From NCBI GenBank assembly GCA_902493895.1, contig CABUQW010000032.1, positions 1 through 23,263 on the forward strand: DNA of 23,263 nucleotides. Direction: 5' to 3'. Below, piece by piece: positions 7,043 through 15,613 of this stretch. Below the pieces are notes generated by a model. The model was not told the DNA's origin. It did not search any database and worked only from the letters and a program-made list of their open reading frames with translations. Positions within the stretch are counted from its first letter, which is position 1. The number at the start of each line of letters is the position of its first letter. Source of the DNA: an uncultured Collinsella sp. (GTDB lineage Bacteria; Actinomycetota; Coriobacteriia; Coriobacteriales; Coriobacteriaceae). Made by a program: the position numbers and the translations under genes.

Positions 7043-7891
7043 CTACACCGCAATGGGGATGTTCTTGACCTGCGGACCGTGCTCGTAGCCCTCAACGATC
7101 AGGTCATCGGTCGTAAACGCATAGAAGTCATGCACATCGGGGTTAAGCGTTACCTTGGGAGCCGCAAACTGCGGACGCTCGATAAGCTCGCGGACGATAT
7201 CGACATGGCGGTCGTAAATGTGGGCATCAGCGATCACGTGCAGCAGCTCGCCAGCGATCATATCGACCGACTGCGCGACCATCATCAGCAAAATGGCATA
7301 CTGGCACACATTCCAGTTGTTCGCAGCCAAAATGTCCTGGCTACGCTGGTTGAGAATCATGTTGAGCGTCGGTTTGTCATCCTGCGGGCGCTGCGTCACG
7401 TTATACGTCACGCTGTAGGCGCACGGATACAGGTGCATCTCGGACAGATCGCTAAACACATAGGTGTTCGTCATGATGCGGCGGCTGTACGGCGTGTGCT
7501 TGAGGTCGTACAGAACGCGGTCCATCTGATCGAAGTCGCCCTCGGCATAATGGCTTTTCTGCCCAATCTGGTAGCCGTAGGCCTTGCCGATAGAGCCGGT
7601 CTCGTCGGCCCACTCATCCCAGATATGGCTGTTGAGGTCATGCACGTTATTGGACTTCTTTTGATAGATCCACAGGATCTCGTCCATAGCGGACTTGAGC
7701 GCCGTACGACGCAGCGTAAGCGCGGGGAACTCCTCGCGCAGGTCATAGCGCGCCGTGACGCCAAAGTTTTTAATGGTATAGGCAGGGGTGCCGTCCTCCC
7801 ACACCGGACGGACCTTTTGGCCCTCGGTGGTGGTGCCATGGTCCAGAATGTCGCGGCACATGGCTACAAACTGTTGATCAGCCTTGCTCAT
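7043..7891 (-). CDS. thyA: Thymidylate synthase ThyA
   Basis: 282 residues. It methylates dUMP to dTMP using methylene-tetrahydrofolate. Visible: the phosphate-binding pair R137-R138 (YSRRIM), the nucleophile C157 in LYPCAYSVTYNV, NQRSQDILAANNWNVCQYA (181-199) and the C-terminal closure IPIAV. The residue after Cys157 is Ala, not the His of E. coli-type PCH, as in some Gram-positive ThyA. The frame is open far upstream to 8461, but ATG 7891 is clearly the start: AGGAGGGTC lies immediately before it and homology begins there. First gene of a thyA-folA pair, divergent from the DUF134-NifX gene. Confidence 0.97.
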   Translation of the reverse strand: MSKADQQFVAMCRDILDHGTTTEGQKVRPVWEDGTPAYTIKNFGVTARYDLREEFPALTLRRTALKSAMDEILWIYQKKSNNVHDLNSHIWDEWADETGSIGKAYGYQIGQKSHYAEGDFDQMDRVLYDLKHTPYSRRIMTNTYVFSDLSEMHLYPCAYSVTYNVTQRPQDDKPTLNMILNQRSQDILAANNWNVCQYAILLMMVAQSVDMIAGELLHVIADAHIYDRHVDIVRELIERPQFAAPKVTLNPDVHDFYAFTTDDLIVEGYEHGPQVKNIPIAV

Positions 7892-7978
7892 TGACCCTCC
7901 TGTCAGTCGTCTATAAGCGATTTTTATTGTAGCCCAGGCGCACGCGGCCCCACAGCCCAAACATAACCCCTCATTTTC

Positions 7979-7990
7979 TGACATATGCCA
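7979..7990. promoter_or_regulatory. Operator-like palindrome, upstream copy
   Basis: TGACATATGCCA, flanked by C and G that also pair, differs by one base from the perfect 12-bp palindrome at 8032-8043. Centre-to-centre distance is 53 bp, close to five helical turns. It lies upstream of the putative -35. Confidence 0.55.
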
Positions 7991-8031
7991 GGAATTACTT
8001 GCGCAAATCCGCACGTTCGCTATTCTATTGT

Positions 8032-8043
8032 TGACATATGTCA
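8032..8043. promoter_or_regulatory. Operator-like perfect palindrome, downstream copy
   Basis: TGACATATGTCA is a perfect 12-bp palindrome lying between the putative -10 (8021-8026) and the ATG at 8058, overlapping the predicted transcription start. This placement suits repression. The encoded protein starts with a helix-turn-helix domain and is the obvious candidate ligand. Confidence 0.6.
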
Positions 8044-8057
8044 GATTTGGAGAGTGT

Positions 8058-8822
8058 ATGGCAGGAAGACACGAAAAATTGCGCCGCGTTGGGATCATCC
8101 CCGAATACCGCGGCTTTACCCCCGACGGCCTAGCCAGTGGAGACGCCATCGACATGACGATCGACGAACTCGAGGTGCTGCGCCTGTGCGACCTGGAAGG
8201 CCTTAACCAAGAGGCAGTCGCACAGCAGATGGGCATCGCGCGCGCCACGGTGGCGGCTATTTGCAGCCGAGCGCATCGCAAGGTGGCAAACGCGCTGGTA
8301 AATGGTCGGGCGCTCATCATCGAGGGCGGCAATATCGCATACTCCCCCATCACCACGACAACGGCCGCATGGCCAGCAAAGAAGGTCGGCACCATGAGGG
8401 TGGCAACGACGTACGACAACGGCAACATCTTTATGCACTTTGGCCGCAGCGAACAGTTCAAGATCTACGACATCCAGGATGGCAAGGTGCTCAACGAGCA
8501 GGTCGTAGGCACCGGTGGCACCGGCCACGGCGCCCTGGCGGGTCTGCTTGCCAACGGCGGCGTGGACACGCTCATCTGCGGCGGTATCGGCGGCGGTGCC
8601 ATCAACGCGCTCATCCAGGCCGGCATCACGGTCTATGCGGGCGCCCAGGGCAACTGCGACGCCTGCGTCGAGGCACTCATTGCCGGCACGCTCGCACAGA
8701 CCGGCGAGGCCACCTGTGACTGCCACGGCCACGACCACGAGCACATCCAAGAGCACGGCGGATCCTGCGGTTGCCATGGCCATCACGAGAACGAGGGCCA
8801 CGAGGGCTGTGGCTGCCACTAG
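8058..8822 (+). CDS. DUF134 helix-turn-helix / NifX-NafY-like fusion protein with His/Cys-rich tail
   Basis: 254 residues in three parts. Residues 1-92 match DUF134: RRVGIIPEYRGFTPDG, then a helix-turn-helix (DLEGLNQEAVAQQMGIARAT) and VANALVNGRALIIEGG. Residues ~112-215 match the dinitrogenase iron-molybdenum cofactor-binding family (NifX/NafY/NifB C-terminus), with HFGRSEQFKIYDI and a Gly-rich VDTLICGGIGGGAINAL. Residues 220-254 are a tail with 10 His and 6 Cys arranged as CDCH, CGCH and CGCH clusters, a likely metal site. No nitrogenase genes are near, so the NifX part probably binds an Fe-S or other metal cluster in another role. ATG 8058 has GGAG 6-8 nt upstream. Two palindromes flank its promoter, suggesting autoregulation. 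The exact ligand is unknown. Confidence 0.88.
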   Translation: MAGRHEKLRRVGIIPEYRGFTPDGLASGDAIDMTIDELEVLRLCDLEGLNQEAVAQQMGIARATVAAICSRAHRKVANALVNGRALIIEGGNIAYSPITTTTAAWPAKKVGTMRVATTYDNGNIFMHFGRSEQFKIYDIQDGKVLNEQVVGTGGTGHGALAGLLANGGVDTLICGGIGGGAINALIQAGITVYAGAQGNCDACVEALIAGTLAQTGEATCDCHGHDHEHIQEHGGSCGCHGHHENEGHEGCGCH

Positions 8823-8874
8823 CGGCAAATGCTCTGGCGCCAAGACGTGCCATTCGCGCAACAAGCCACACAAC

Positions 8875-8914
8875 GGCGAAGGCCGCCTGGAGTACCATCC
8901 AGGCGGCCTTCGCC
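8875..8914. terminator. Long perfect hairpin between convergent genes
   Basis: A 17-bp perfect stem (GGCGAAGGCCGCCTGGA and its complement) with a 6-nt loop sits between the DUF134-NifX stop and the ffh stop. Neither side has a strong T-run. Its place between convergent genes suggests a bidirectional terminator. Confidence 0.75.
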
Positions 8915-8934
8915 ATACACGACTCAACCAGTCG

Positions 8935-10410
8935 TTACTTCTTGTTGCGCATCTGCGCTTCCATCTGGCGCAGCAGGTCCATATCGGACTTGGGGCCGCC
9001 CGTTCCCAGGCCGCCCATGCCGCCCAGCCCCATGGCATCCAGACCGGGAATATTGGGCATGCGCATCTTTTTGCCCTTCTTACCCTTCTTGCCCTTCTTG
9101 CCACCAGCCTGTGCCTGATTGGCCATCGTGCGCATGCGGCCCATCATCTTATTCATCTCACCCCACTGCTTCATAAGGCTGTTGACCTCGGTGGGGGTCA
9201 CGCCGGCGCCCCTGGCGATGCGGGCGCGGCGCTGGCCGTTGATGATGGAGGGACGCAGGCGCTCCTCCTTGGTCATCGACATGATGATGGCCTCGTTCTT
9301 GTCGAAGATGCCCTCGTCCAGGTTGCCGCCCATCTGGTTGAGCGCTCGCTGGCCACCGGGAAGCATGCCCAGGATGCCCTTCATGCCGCCCATCTTCTTG
9401 ACGGCCTTCATCTGGTCGAGCATGTCATTCATGGTGAAGCCCTCGCGCAGCATGCGCTCGGCAGCCTCGAGCTGCTCGGCGTCGGCCGCCTCCTGGGCCT
9501 TCTCGATGATGCCGACAACGTCGCCCATACCCAGAATGCGCTTGGCCATACGATCGGGGTAGAACGGCTCCAGCGAATCGGGCTTCTCGCCCATGCTCAC
9601 AAACTTGATGGGCTTGCCGGTCACCTGGCGCACGGAAAGCGCGCCGCCGCCACGGGCGTCGCCATCGAGCTTGGAGATGATCACGCCGTCAAAGTCGGTG
9701 CGCTCGGCGAAGGTCGAGACGACGTTGACGATATCCTGGCCGGTCATGGCATCGACGACCATCAGCACCTGATCGGGCTTGACGGCCTTCTTGATGTCCA
9801 CGGCCTCCTGCATCATCTGTTCGTCGATCTGAAGACGTCCGGCGGTATCGACGATGACCACGTCGCGCAGGTGGTCGACGGCCTCCTGGATGGCGCCCTT
9901 GGCGATATCGACCGGGTGCGCACCGTCGCCGCGGAAGACCGGTACGCCGATCTCGCCACCGAGCGTGGCCAGCTGGTCGGCAGCAGCGGGACGGTAGACG
10001 TCGCACGCGGCGAGCAACGGCGAGCGGCCCTGCTTCTTGAGCAGGTAGGCCAGCTTTACGGCCGCCGTGGTCTTACCGGAGCCCTGCAGGCCCACGAGCA
10101 TGATGACGTTGGGAATACGGTTACTAAAGACGAGCTTGCTCTCGGTGGAGCCGAGCATCTCGGTGAGCTCGTCGAGCACAATCTTGACGACGTTTTGCGC
10201 CGGCGACAGCGACTCCATGACCTCGGCGGTCATGCAGCGCTCCTTGGTCTTGGCGACGAACTCCTTGACGACCTTAAAGTTAACGTCGGCCTCGAGCAGC
10301 GCCATGCGAATATCGCGCATGGCCGAAGTAATATCGGCCTCGGTCAGCTTGCCCTTGCCGCGCAGGCGGTCAAATGTGTCGTTGAGGCGATCGCTCAGGG
10401 AATCAAACAC
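8935..10410 (-). CDS. ffh: Signal recognition particle protein Ffh (SRP54)
   Basis: 491 residues. It binds 4.5S/SRP RNA and signal sequences of nascent membrane proteins and docks to FtsY. Order: N domain 1-~90; GTPase with GLQGSGKTT (107-115), DTAGR (188-192) and SKLDGDARGG (from 246; the usual Thr of TKLD is Ser); then the M domain with Met-rich GGMKGILGMLPG and the RNA-binding SMTKEERLRPSIINGQRRAR. The tail carries four GKK-type repeats (Lys/Gly-rich) and Gly/Met-rich sequence. Start GTG 10410 follows AAGGAG (10422-10417), which overlaps the ftsY TAA: a 10-nt gap and likely coupling. Last gene of the long minus-strand block, ending just before a strong hairpin. Confidence 0.98.
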   Translation of the reverse strand: MFDSLSDRLNDTFDRLRGKGKLTEADITSAMRDIRMALLEADVNFKVVKEFVAKTKERCMTAEVMESLSPAQNVVKIVLDELTEMLGSTESKLVFSNRIPNVIMLVGLQGSGKTTAAVKLAYLLKKQGRSPLLAACDVYRPAAADQLATLGGEIGVPVFRGDGAHPVDIAKGAIQEAVDHLRDVVIVDTAGRLQIDEQMMQEAVDIKKAVKPDQVLMVVDAMTGQDIVNVVSTFAERTDFDGVIISKLDGDARGGGALSVRQVTGKPIKFVSMGEKPDSLEPFYPDRMAKRILGMGDVVGIIEKAQEAADAEQLEAAERMLREGFTMNDMLDQMKAVKKMGGMKGILGMLPGGQRALNQMGGNLDEGIFDKNEAIIMSMTKEERLRPSIINGQRRARIARGAGVTPTEVNSLMKQWGEMNKMMGRMRTMANQAQAGGKKGKKGKKGKKMRMPNIPGLDAMGLGGMGGLGTGGPKSDMDLLRQMEAQMRNKK

Positions 10411-10420
10411 TAGTCACTCC

Positions 10421-11338
10421 TTAATTGGACTCGCCCACCAGGGCGCGGCAGAAATCTTTGGCATTGAACTCCTGCAGGTCATCGACCTGCTCGCCCACGC
10501 CCACGCGCAGGATCGGGAGCTTGAGTTTCTCGGCCACGGCCATGGCGATACCGCCCTTAGCCGTGCCGTCGAGCTTAGTCATGATAATACCGTCCAGGCC
10601 CAGTGCCTCGTTAAACTCGAGCGCCTGGTTCAGACCGTTCTGGCCGGTGGCGGCATCGATCACGAGCACGACTGAGACGGGCATGGGGCCGGCGGCCATA
10701 TTGGCGGCGCGCTTACGCGTCACGTTAACCACCTTGGCAAGCTCACGCATGAGCTCGGGGCTCGTGTGCAGACGACCGGCGGTATCGATGAGCACCAGGT
10801 CGCTGCCGCGCTTGTCGGCCTCGTCGAGCACGTCGTAGCAAACACTTGCCGGGTCGGAGCCGCGGTCGCGCTTGATGACGGGGACGCCAGCGCGCTGGCC
10901 CCACACATCGAGCTGCTCGATAGCGGCGGCGCGGAAGGTATCGGCCGAACCGATCACGACGTTCTTGCCGCGGGCGGCCATGGCGCTCGCGATCTTACCG
11001 ACCGTCGTGGTCTTGCCGGCACCGTTAATGCCCACAAACAGCACGCAGCTCGGCGTATCGGAGAACGGATCGCGCTCGATGGGCACAAAGTGATGCTCAA
11101 GCTGCTCGGCCAGGGCGCGACGGAGTTGCGGGGCGGTCTTGAGGTTCTTCTTGGCCGCGGCATCGCGCAGGTCATCGGAGACCTTGATGGCGACCTCGGC
11201 GCCCATGTCACCCATGACGAGGGTGTCCTCCAGGTCCTCCCAAAAATCCTCGTCGACCTCGCCGCCAAAGTAAAAGACCTCGTTGAGGGCCTCGCGGCTG
11301 CGCTCAAGTCCGCGCGAGAGAGCGTCAAAGAATCCCAT
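10421..11338 (-). CDS. ftsY: SRP receptor FtsY
   Basis: 305 residues. This is the membrane-associated GTPase that receives SRP-ribosome complexes. The NG domain is complete: GINGAGKTTTVGKIA (103-117), ADTFRAAAIEQL (132-143), DTAGRLHTS (185-193), MTKLDGTAKGG (253-263) and a closing GVGEQVDDLQEF. It lacks the long acidic A domain of E. coli FtsY; the N-terminal MGFFDALSRGLERSREAL is a short amphipathic segment, as in compact FtsY proteins. Its ATG shares one base with the smc stop (TAATG), so translation is coupled. ffh follows after 10 nt, placing both protein partners of the pathway side by side. Confidence 0.98.
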   Translation of the reverse strand: MGFFDALSRGLERSREALNEVFYFGGEVDEDFWEDLEDTLVMGDMGAEVAIKVSDDLRDAAAKKNLKTAPQLRRALAEQLEHHFVPIERDPFSDTPSCVLFVGINGAGKTTTVGKIASAMAARGKNVVIGSADTFRAAAIEQLDVWGQRAGVPVIKRDRGSDPASVCYDVLDEADKRGSDLVLIDTAGRLHTSPELMRELAKVVNVTRKRAANMAAGPMPVSVVLVIDAATGQNGLNQALEFNEALGLDGIIMTKLDGTAKGGIAMAVAEKLKLPILRVGVGEQVDDLQEFNAKDFCRALVGESN

Positions 11339-14300
11339 TATGCATTCACGACCTTTCCGGTTTCGCGATCGAGTTTTTGCGAGACGACGCGACTGACGCC
11401 GTCGGCTTGCATCGAGACGCCATAGAGGACGTCAGCGTCCTCCATAGTACGGCGCTGATGCGAAATGACCAAGAGCTGCGTATCGGAACGCAACACATCG
11501 AGCGCGCCGATGAGCTTGGACAGGTTGGCGTCGTCGAGTGCCGCCTCGACCTCGTCCAGCACATAGAACGGCACCGTGCGCGTGCGGTACACGGCAAAGA
11601 GCAGGGCGAGCGCCGTCAGGCTCTTCTCGCCGCCTGACATGAGCATCATCTTGGTGATGCGCTTGCCGCGCGGCTGCGCCACGACCTCGATACCCGTCTC
11701 GGCAGGATGCTCGGGATCGGTCATCTCCAGATGAGCCTGACCGCCCGGGAAGAGCATAGCGAAAATCTCGCGGAAGTTCGCGTCGACCTTCTCAAACGTC
11801 ACCAGGAAGGCCTTCCGCATCTTGCGATCAATGGCCACCGTGATCTTGGTGAGCGCCTTGCGCGCGCTCTCCAGATCAGCCAGCTGCTCCTCGATGTAGT
11901 CGGCGCGGCGCTTGAGCTGCTCGTACTCCTCCATGGCAACTTGGTTAACGGGACCAAGGTTGTTGATCTGGCGCACAAGCTGGTTGAGTTCGCGCTCGGC
12001 GGCATCGCGGTCCGTGGGCGCCGGAAGCATGAGCGCTTCCTCGAGCACCGTCGTGCCATCGGCGGTAATGGCCTTGATGGCGGCCTCTACCTGCACCTCG
12101 AGCTTGCCACGCGCGACCTTGAACTCGTTTTGCGTGGCGGAGGCGGTATCGACTCGCTCCTTAGCGCGGGCAACCTCTGCCTTGGCATCCTCGATGGTCT
12201 TCTTGAGCGAAGCGGAGTCCGCCTCCTCCAGAGAGGCCTGGTCACGCAGACGCGCTGCCCAATCCGACGCGCGTTCCAACAGGGCAGAATAGCGTTCGTG
12301 CATGGGGTCGACGCGCAGGCGCAGCAGCTCGAGCGAGCGCGAAGCCTGGCGTGTTCCGCGGATACGACGGTCGATGCCCTCAAGACGATGCTCCAGGTCG
12401 GGCACGCGGCCCTTCAGCGAACGCAGGCGTTCACTCGTCTGGGCTAGGCGAACCTTGGCGTCGGCGAGCTTGCCGGCAGCCTCGGAATCGTCACGGCGAA
12501 CGCGGTCGAGTTCGTCGTTGGCCTCGGCAATCTGCAAGCCCAGATCGCTTGCCTGCGCGCGAGCCTCGTCACGCGAACGGGTGAGCTCGTCCACGCGCGG
12601 GCGCGAAGCGCGAACGGCCTCGGAGGCCTGCTCGCGGCGCTTGGAGATGCGCACGCGCTCGACCTCGGCATTGTTGGCGCTTTGCTCCAAGCGGCCAATC
12701 TCGGAGAGCAGCGAGCGTCGCTCGCCTTCAAGACGGGCGATCTCGCCGGCGGCATCGCCCTCAGCGGCACGCGCTTCCTCAACGGCCGCATTGGCCTCGA
12801 CGACCTGATCCGACACATGCTCAAACACGGCAGCCAGATCGGGCTCAAGCCCCTCCAGCTCGCGAATGCGACGCTTACGCTCCAGAGCACCCGACGCCTC
12901 GCCGGCATCGAGGCCCACACGCACCAGGCCGCCACAGCTTACGCGGGCGCCATCGGGAGTCACATAGGTCACACCGTCAACGACAGGCGCAGCCAGCGCG
13001 GCAGCCAAGTCATCGACCACGTAATAGCCGCCGAGCAGCGCCTCGACGACGGGTCCGTAGCCTGCCCGCACGGACAGACGATCAACCAGGCGAGTACCGG
13101 CAGCGCCCTCGGCGGCAGCAGAGCCGCTCACGCCGCGCGCCACCAGCAGCGCCTCGCCCGAGGCCTTCTTCTGGTCCAGAGCGGCACGACCGGCACGCTC
13201 AAGCGAGGACGTATCGTCAAACAGCAGCGCATCGATATCGCCGGCGAGCAATTGCTCAACCAGGCCCTCAAGCTCGCGCGGGGCCTCGAGCACGTCACCC
13301 AGACGACCCAAGACATCGTCGCCGAGCGCGCCCACCAGACGGCTCACGAGCGGCGAGCTGTCGGCCATGCGGGCATCGAGTTTCTTTTGGCTGGCAAGCT
13401 CCGAGCGCACCTCGGAGAGCCTGTTACGCGCTTCACTCTCGCGGGCACGCAGGTCCTTCAGGGCCGCGCGTGCCGCCTCGGTGGCCTCACGCGCATCGAC
13501 CTGAGCCTGACGCGACTCCTCAAGGGCGCTCTCAAGCTCCTCGGCGCGGTCGCGACGGCTCTCGAGCGAGGCCGCGACCTCCTCGAGCTGCTCGTCAATC
13601 TGCTCCAGGCGCGAGGCATACATGTTGTCCTCGACCTCGGCATTGCTCAAGGAATCCTTCACCTTGGCGAGCTCGAGCGCGGCGTTATCGGCTACGCGCT
13701 GCACATCGCGTTGCTCGCGCGTAAGCTGCGAAATCTGATTGTCGAGCGCCACGCGCCGCTCGTGGAGCTCGGCGGCGGCAGGACCAGCGGCGTCAACGTC
13801 CTCCTGGGCCTGCATGTGCGCACCGGTCACTTCCTCAAGCTGCGCACGCGCGTCCTCGAGCTCCTCGACCACGCGACGTCGCTGATGCTCGGAGCTCGAA
13901 ATCTGCCCGCGCATGTCAGACAGGCGCGACACCATGTTGTGGCCCTTTTCTTCGAGCAGGCGCATGTCGGAGTTAATGCGGCCGACCACATCTTGCATAT
14001 GACGGCGCTGCTCGCCCAGATCGCCCACAAACAGGCCCTTTTCCTCGAGCATGACCTGAAGCTTCTCGAGCTCGCGCTCCTTTTCGCCCAAGCGGTACTG
14101 CGCAAGCTCCAGCTCGGCGGCACCTTCCTTGGAACGGCTCTCCAGGTCATTCCACTGCGACTGCAGCGAACGCAGCTCGTCGACGGCCAGCATCTGCGTA
14201 AGCTCGTTCGCGCGCGAGGACAGCTCTTTGTACTTGCGCGCGCGATCGACCTGACGCTCCAACGGTCGCAGCTGACGGGCGATTTCCTTATTGATGTCGC

Positions 14301-14874
14301 GGGCACGCGTCAGGTGCTCGTCCATCGACTTAATCTTTTTGAGCGCACGCTCCTTGCGGCGCTTGTGCTTGGAGATGCCGGCGGCCTCCTCGATGAGGGC
14401 ACGGCGTTCCTCGGGGCGGCTCTGCAAAATGGCGTCGAGCTTGCCCTGGCTAATAATGGAATGCGTATCCTTGCCCAGGCCCGAATCGTGCAGGATGTCC
14501 TGAATGTCCATCAGGCGGCACGGACTCGAGTTGATGAGGTACTCGCTTTCGCCCGAGCGGTACATGCGACGGGTGATGGCGACTTCGTCAAAATCGACAG
14601 GCAGCATATGGTCCGAGTTATCGAGCACCAGCGTGACCTCGGCAACACCCACCGGCTTGCGCGCTGACGAGCCCGAGAAGATAACATCCTCCATGGCCTG
14701 GCCGCGCAGCTGCTTGGCGCTCTGCTCGCCCAAGACCCACAGAATCGAGTCGGAGATGTTCGATTTTCCCGAGCCGTTGGGACCGACGATGACGGTCAGG
14801 CCCGGCTCAAACGTCATATGGGCGCGGTCGGCAAACGACTTGAACCCTTTGAGCGTGAGGGACTTGAGATACAC
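11338..14874 (-). CDS. smc: Chromosome segregation ATPase SMC
   Basis: 1178 residues, normal size. Head: Walker A GPNGSGKSN (31-39). Coiled coil ~170-500, rich in E/R/A heptads. Hinge ~500-670, with Gly-rich turns such as DGVTYVTPDGARVSCGG near its end. Return coil to ~1000. C-terminal head with the signature LMSGGEKSL (from 1078) and Walker B FYVLDEVEAALDD (~1103-1115), then the closing VISHQRRTM. It organises chromosomes with ScpA/ScpB, which are not in this window. The start is GTG 14874, with GAGGAA close upstream; rnc ends 10 nt before it. It overlaps ftsY by one base. Confidence 0.98.
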   Translation of the reverse strand: MYLKSLTLKGFKSFADRAHMTFEPGLTVIVGPNGSGKSNISDSILWVLGEQSAKQLRGQAMEDVIFSGSSARKPVGVAEVTLVLDNSDHMLPVDFDEVAITRRMYRSGESEYLINSSPCRLMDIQDILHDSGLGKDTHSIISQGKLDAILQSRPEERRALIEEAAGISKHKRRKERALKKIKSMDEHLTRARDINKEIARQLRPLERQVDRARKYKELSSRANELTQMLAVDELRSLQSQWNDLESRSKEGAAELELAQYRLGEKERELEKLQVMLEEKGLFVGDLGEQRRHMQDVVGRINSDMRLLEEKGHNMVSRLSDMRGQISSSEHQRRRVVEELEDARAQLEEVTGAHMQAQEDVDAAGPAAAELHERRVALDNQISQLTREQRDVQRVADNAALELAKVKDSLSNAEVEDNMYASRLEQIDEQLEEVAASLESRRDRAEELESALEESRQAQVDAREATEAARAALKDLRARESEARNRLSEVRSELASQKKLDARMADSSPLVSRLVGALGDDVLGRLGDVLEAPRELEGLVEQLLAGDIDALLFDDTSSLERAGRAALDQKKASGEALLVARGVSGSAAAEGAAGTRLVDRLSVRAGYGPVVEALLGGYYVVDDLAAALAAPVVDGVTYVTPDGARVSCGGLVRVGLDAGEASGALERKRRIRELEGLEPDLAAVFEHVSDQVVEANAAVEEARAAEGDAAGEIARLEGERRSLLSEIGRLEQSANNAEVERVRISKRREQASEAVRASRPRVDELTRSRDEARAQASDLGLQIAEANDELDRVRRDDSEAAGKLADAKVRLAQTSERLRSLKGRVPDLEHRLEGIDRRIRGTRQASRSLELLRLRVDPMHERYSALLERASDWAARLRDQASLEEADSASLKKTIEDAKAEVARAKERVDTASATQNEFKVARGKLEVQVEAAIKAITADGTTVLEEALMLPAPTDRDAAERELNQLVRQINNLGPVNQVAMEEYEQLKRRADYIEEQLADLESARKALTKITVAIDRKMRKAFLVTFEKVDANFREIFAMLFPGGQAHLEMTDPEHPAETGIEVVAQPRGKRITKMMLMSGGEKSLTALALLFAVYRTRTVPFYVLDEVEAALDDANLSKLIGALDVLRSDTQLLVISHQRRTMEDADVLYGVSMQADGVSRVVSQKLDRETGKVVNA

Positions 14875-14884
14875 GGTTCCTCGC

Positions 14885-15610
14885 TTACACGTGCTTCTTG
14901 TTCAGAATCACGCCATTGGTGGTGTAACCCATGCGGTCGAGCGCTTCGAGCGCGGCGGCTCCCTCGGCTTCCTTCTTTGAGGAGCCGGAGCCGCGACCCT
15001 GGCGAATACCATCGATCAAAACCACGGCGGTAAAGGTGGGCGCATGCGCCGGGCCCTCGGAGCCAACGAGCTTGTACGCCGGGGGTTCGTGACCGTCGGC
15101 TTGCACGCACTCCTGCAAAAACGACTTGGGGTTCGCAGGATGCTCGGCACGCTCGGAAGCCAAATGCGGCTTAAGCGTACGGTGAATGAACTCTGCCGCG
15201 GCATCCCAGCCGGCATCCAGGTACAGCGCGCCCACGAGCGACTCATAGACGTTCTCGAGGGCCGAATGCAGGCCGCGCGCACCGGTACCGGTCTCGGAGG
15301 CACCAAAGATGATGATGTCGTCGATGCCCAGCTCGTGAGAAACCTCGGACAGCGTAGCGCCCGAGACAAGCGACACCTTCAGGCGCGTGAGCTTGCCCTC
15401 GTCAAACTCCGGATAGGACTCAAACAGGGAGCGTGCGACCACAGCGCCCAAAATGGAATCGCCCAAGAACTCAAGGCGCTCATAGCTGGCAGAAACCGGC
15501 TGGCCCTCGACTGCCGAGGGATGCGTAAGGGCCGCGCGCAGCAGCACCTTATTATTGAACTCATGGCCCAGGATTTCCTGGGCGCGCGTAAGTCGTTCAG
15601 ACAAAGCCAA
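14885..15610 (-). CDS. rnc: Ribonuclease III
   Basis: 241 residues. It cleaves double-stranded RNA in rRNA precursors and structured mRNAs. The RNase III domain carries the signature ERLEFLGDSIL (44-54, with E47 and D51), and the second catalytic segment ENVYESLVGALYLD holds E123. The double-stranded-RNA-binding domain runs ~160-230 (FLQECVQADGHEPPAYKL, GSGSSKKEAEGAAA). The position equal to E. coli D114, usually Asp, is N120 here. The start is TTG 15610 with GGGAGG 8 nt upstream inside the end of acpP; a second TTG two codons on is possible. Both neighbours are within ~10 nt. Confidence 0.97.
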   Translation of the reverse strand: MALSERLTRAQEILGHEFNNKVLLRAALTHPSAVEGQPVSASYERLEFLGDSILGAVVARSLFESYPEFDEGKLTRLKVSLVSGATLSEVSHELGIDDIIIFGASETGTGARGLHSALENVYESLVGALYLDAGWDAAAEFIHRTLKPHLASERAEHPANPKSFLQECVQADGHEPPAYKLVGSEGPAHAPTFTAVVLIDGIRQGRGSGSSKKEAEGAAALEALDRMGYTTNGVILNKKHV

Positions 15611-15613
15611 GAC

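Larger units (their letters stand above)
7892..8057. promoter_or_regulatory. Divergent control region thyA / DUF134-NifX
   Basis: 166 bp between divergent starts. For the plus-strand gene, TTGCGC (7999-8004) and TATTCT (8021-8026) with a 16-bp spacer form a plausible promoter whose start point would fall inside the downstream palindrome. For thyA, TACAAT on the minus strand (near 7932-7927) is a possible -10 without a clear -35. Confidence 0.5.

Noticed and set aside
7892..8461. N-terminal extension of the thyA frame up to 8461
   Set aside because: The extra residues are antisense to the DUF134 gene and show no homology, while ATG 7891 has an excellent ribosome binding site.
9060..9105. Short tandem repeat in ffh (GKK-type codons)
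   Set aside because: Lys/Gly-rich C-terminal tails are common in Ffh and bind RNA; it is in frame and needs no separate explanation.
8515..10413. Plus-strand 632-codon open frame opposite ffh, and similar long plus-strand frames opposite smc (12682-14667), recG (19612-21132) and plsX (16082-17305)
   Set aside because: High-GC antisense shadows, rich in His/Ala/Leu/Gly, with no recognisable motif and no ribosome binding sites in keeping; the opposite strand encodes complete conserved proteins.
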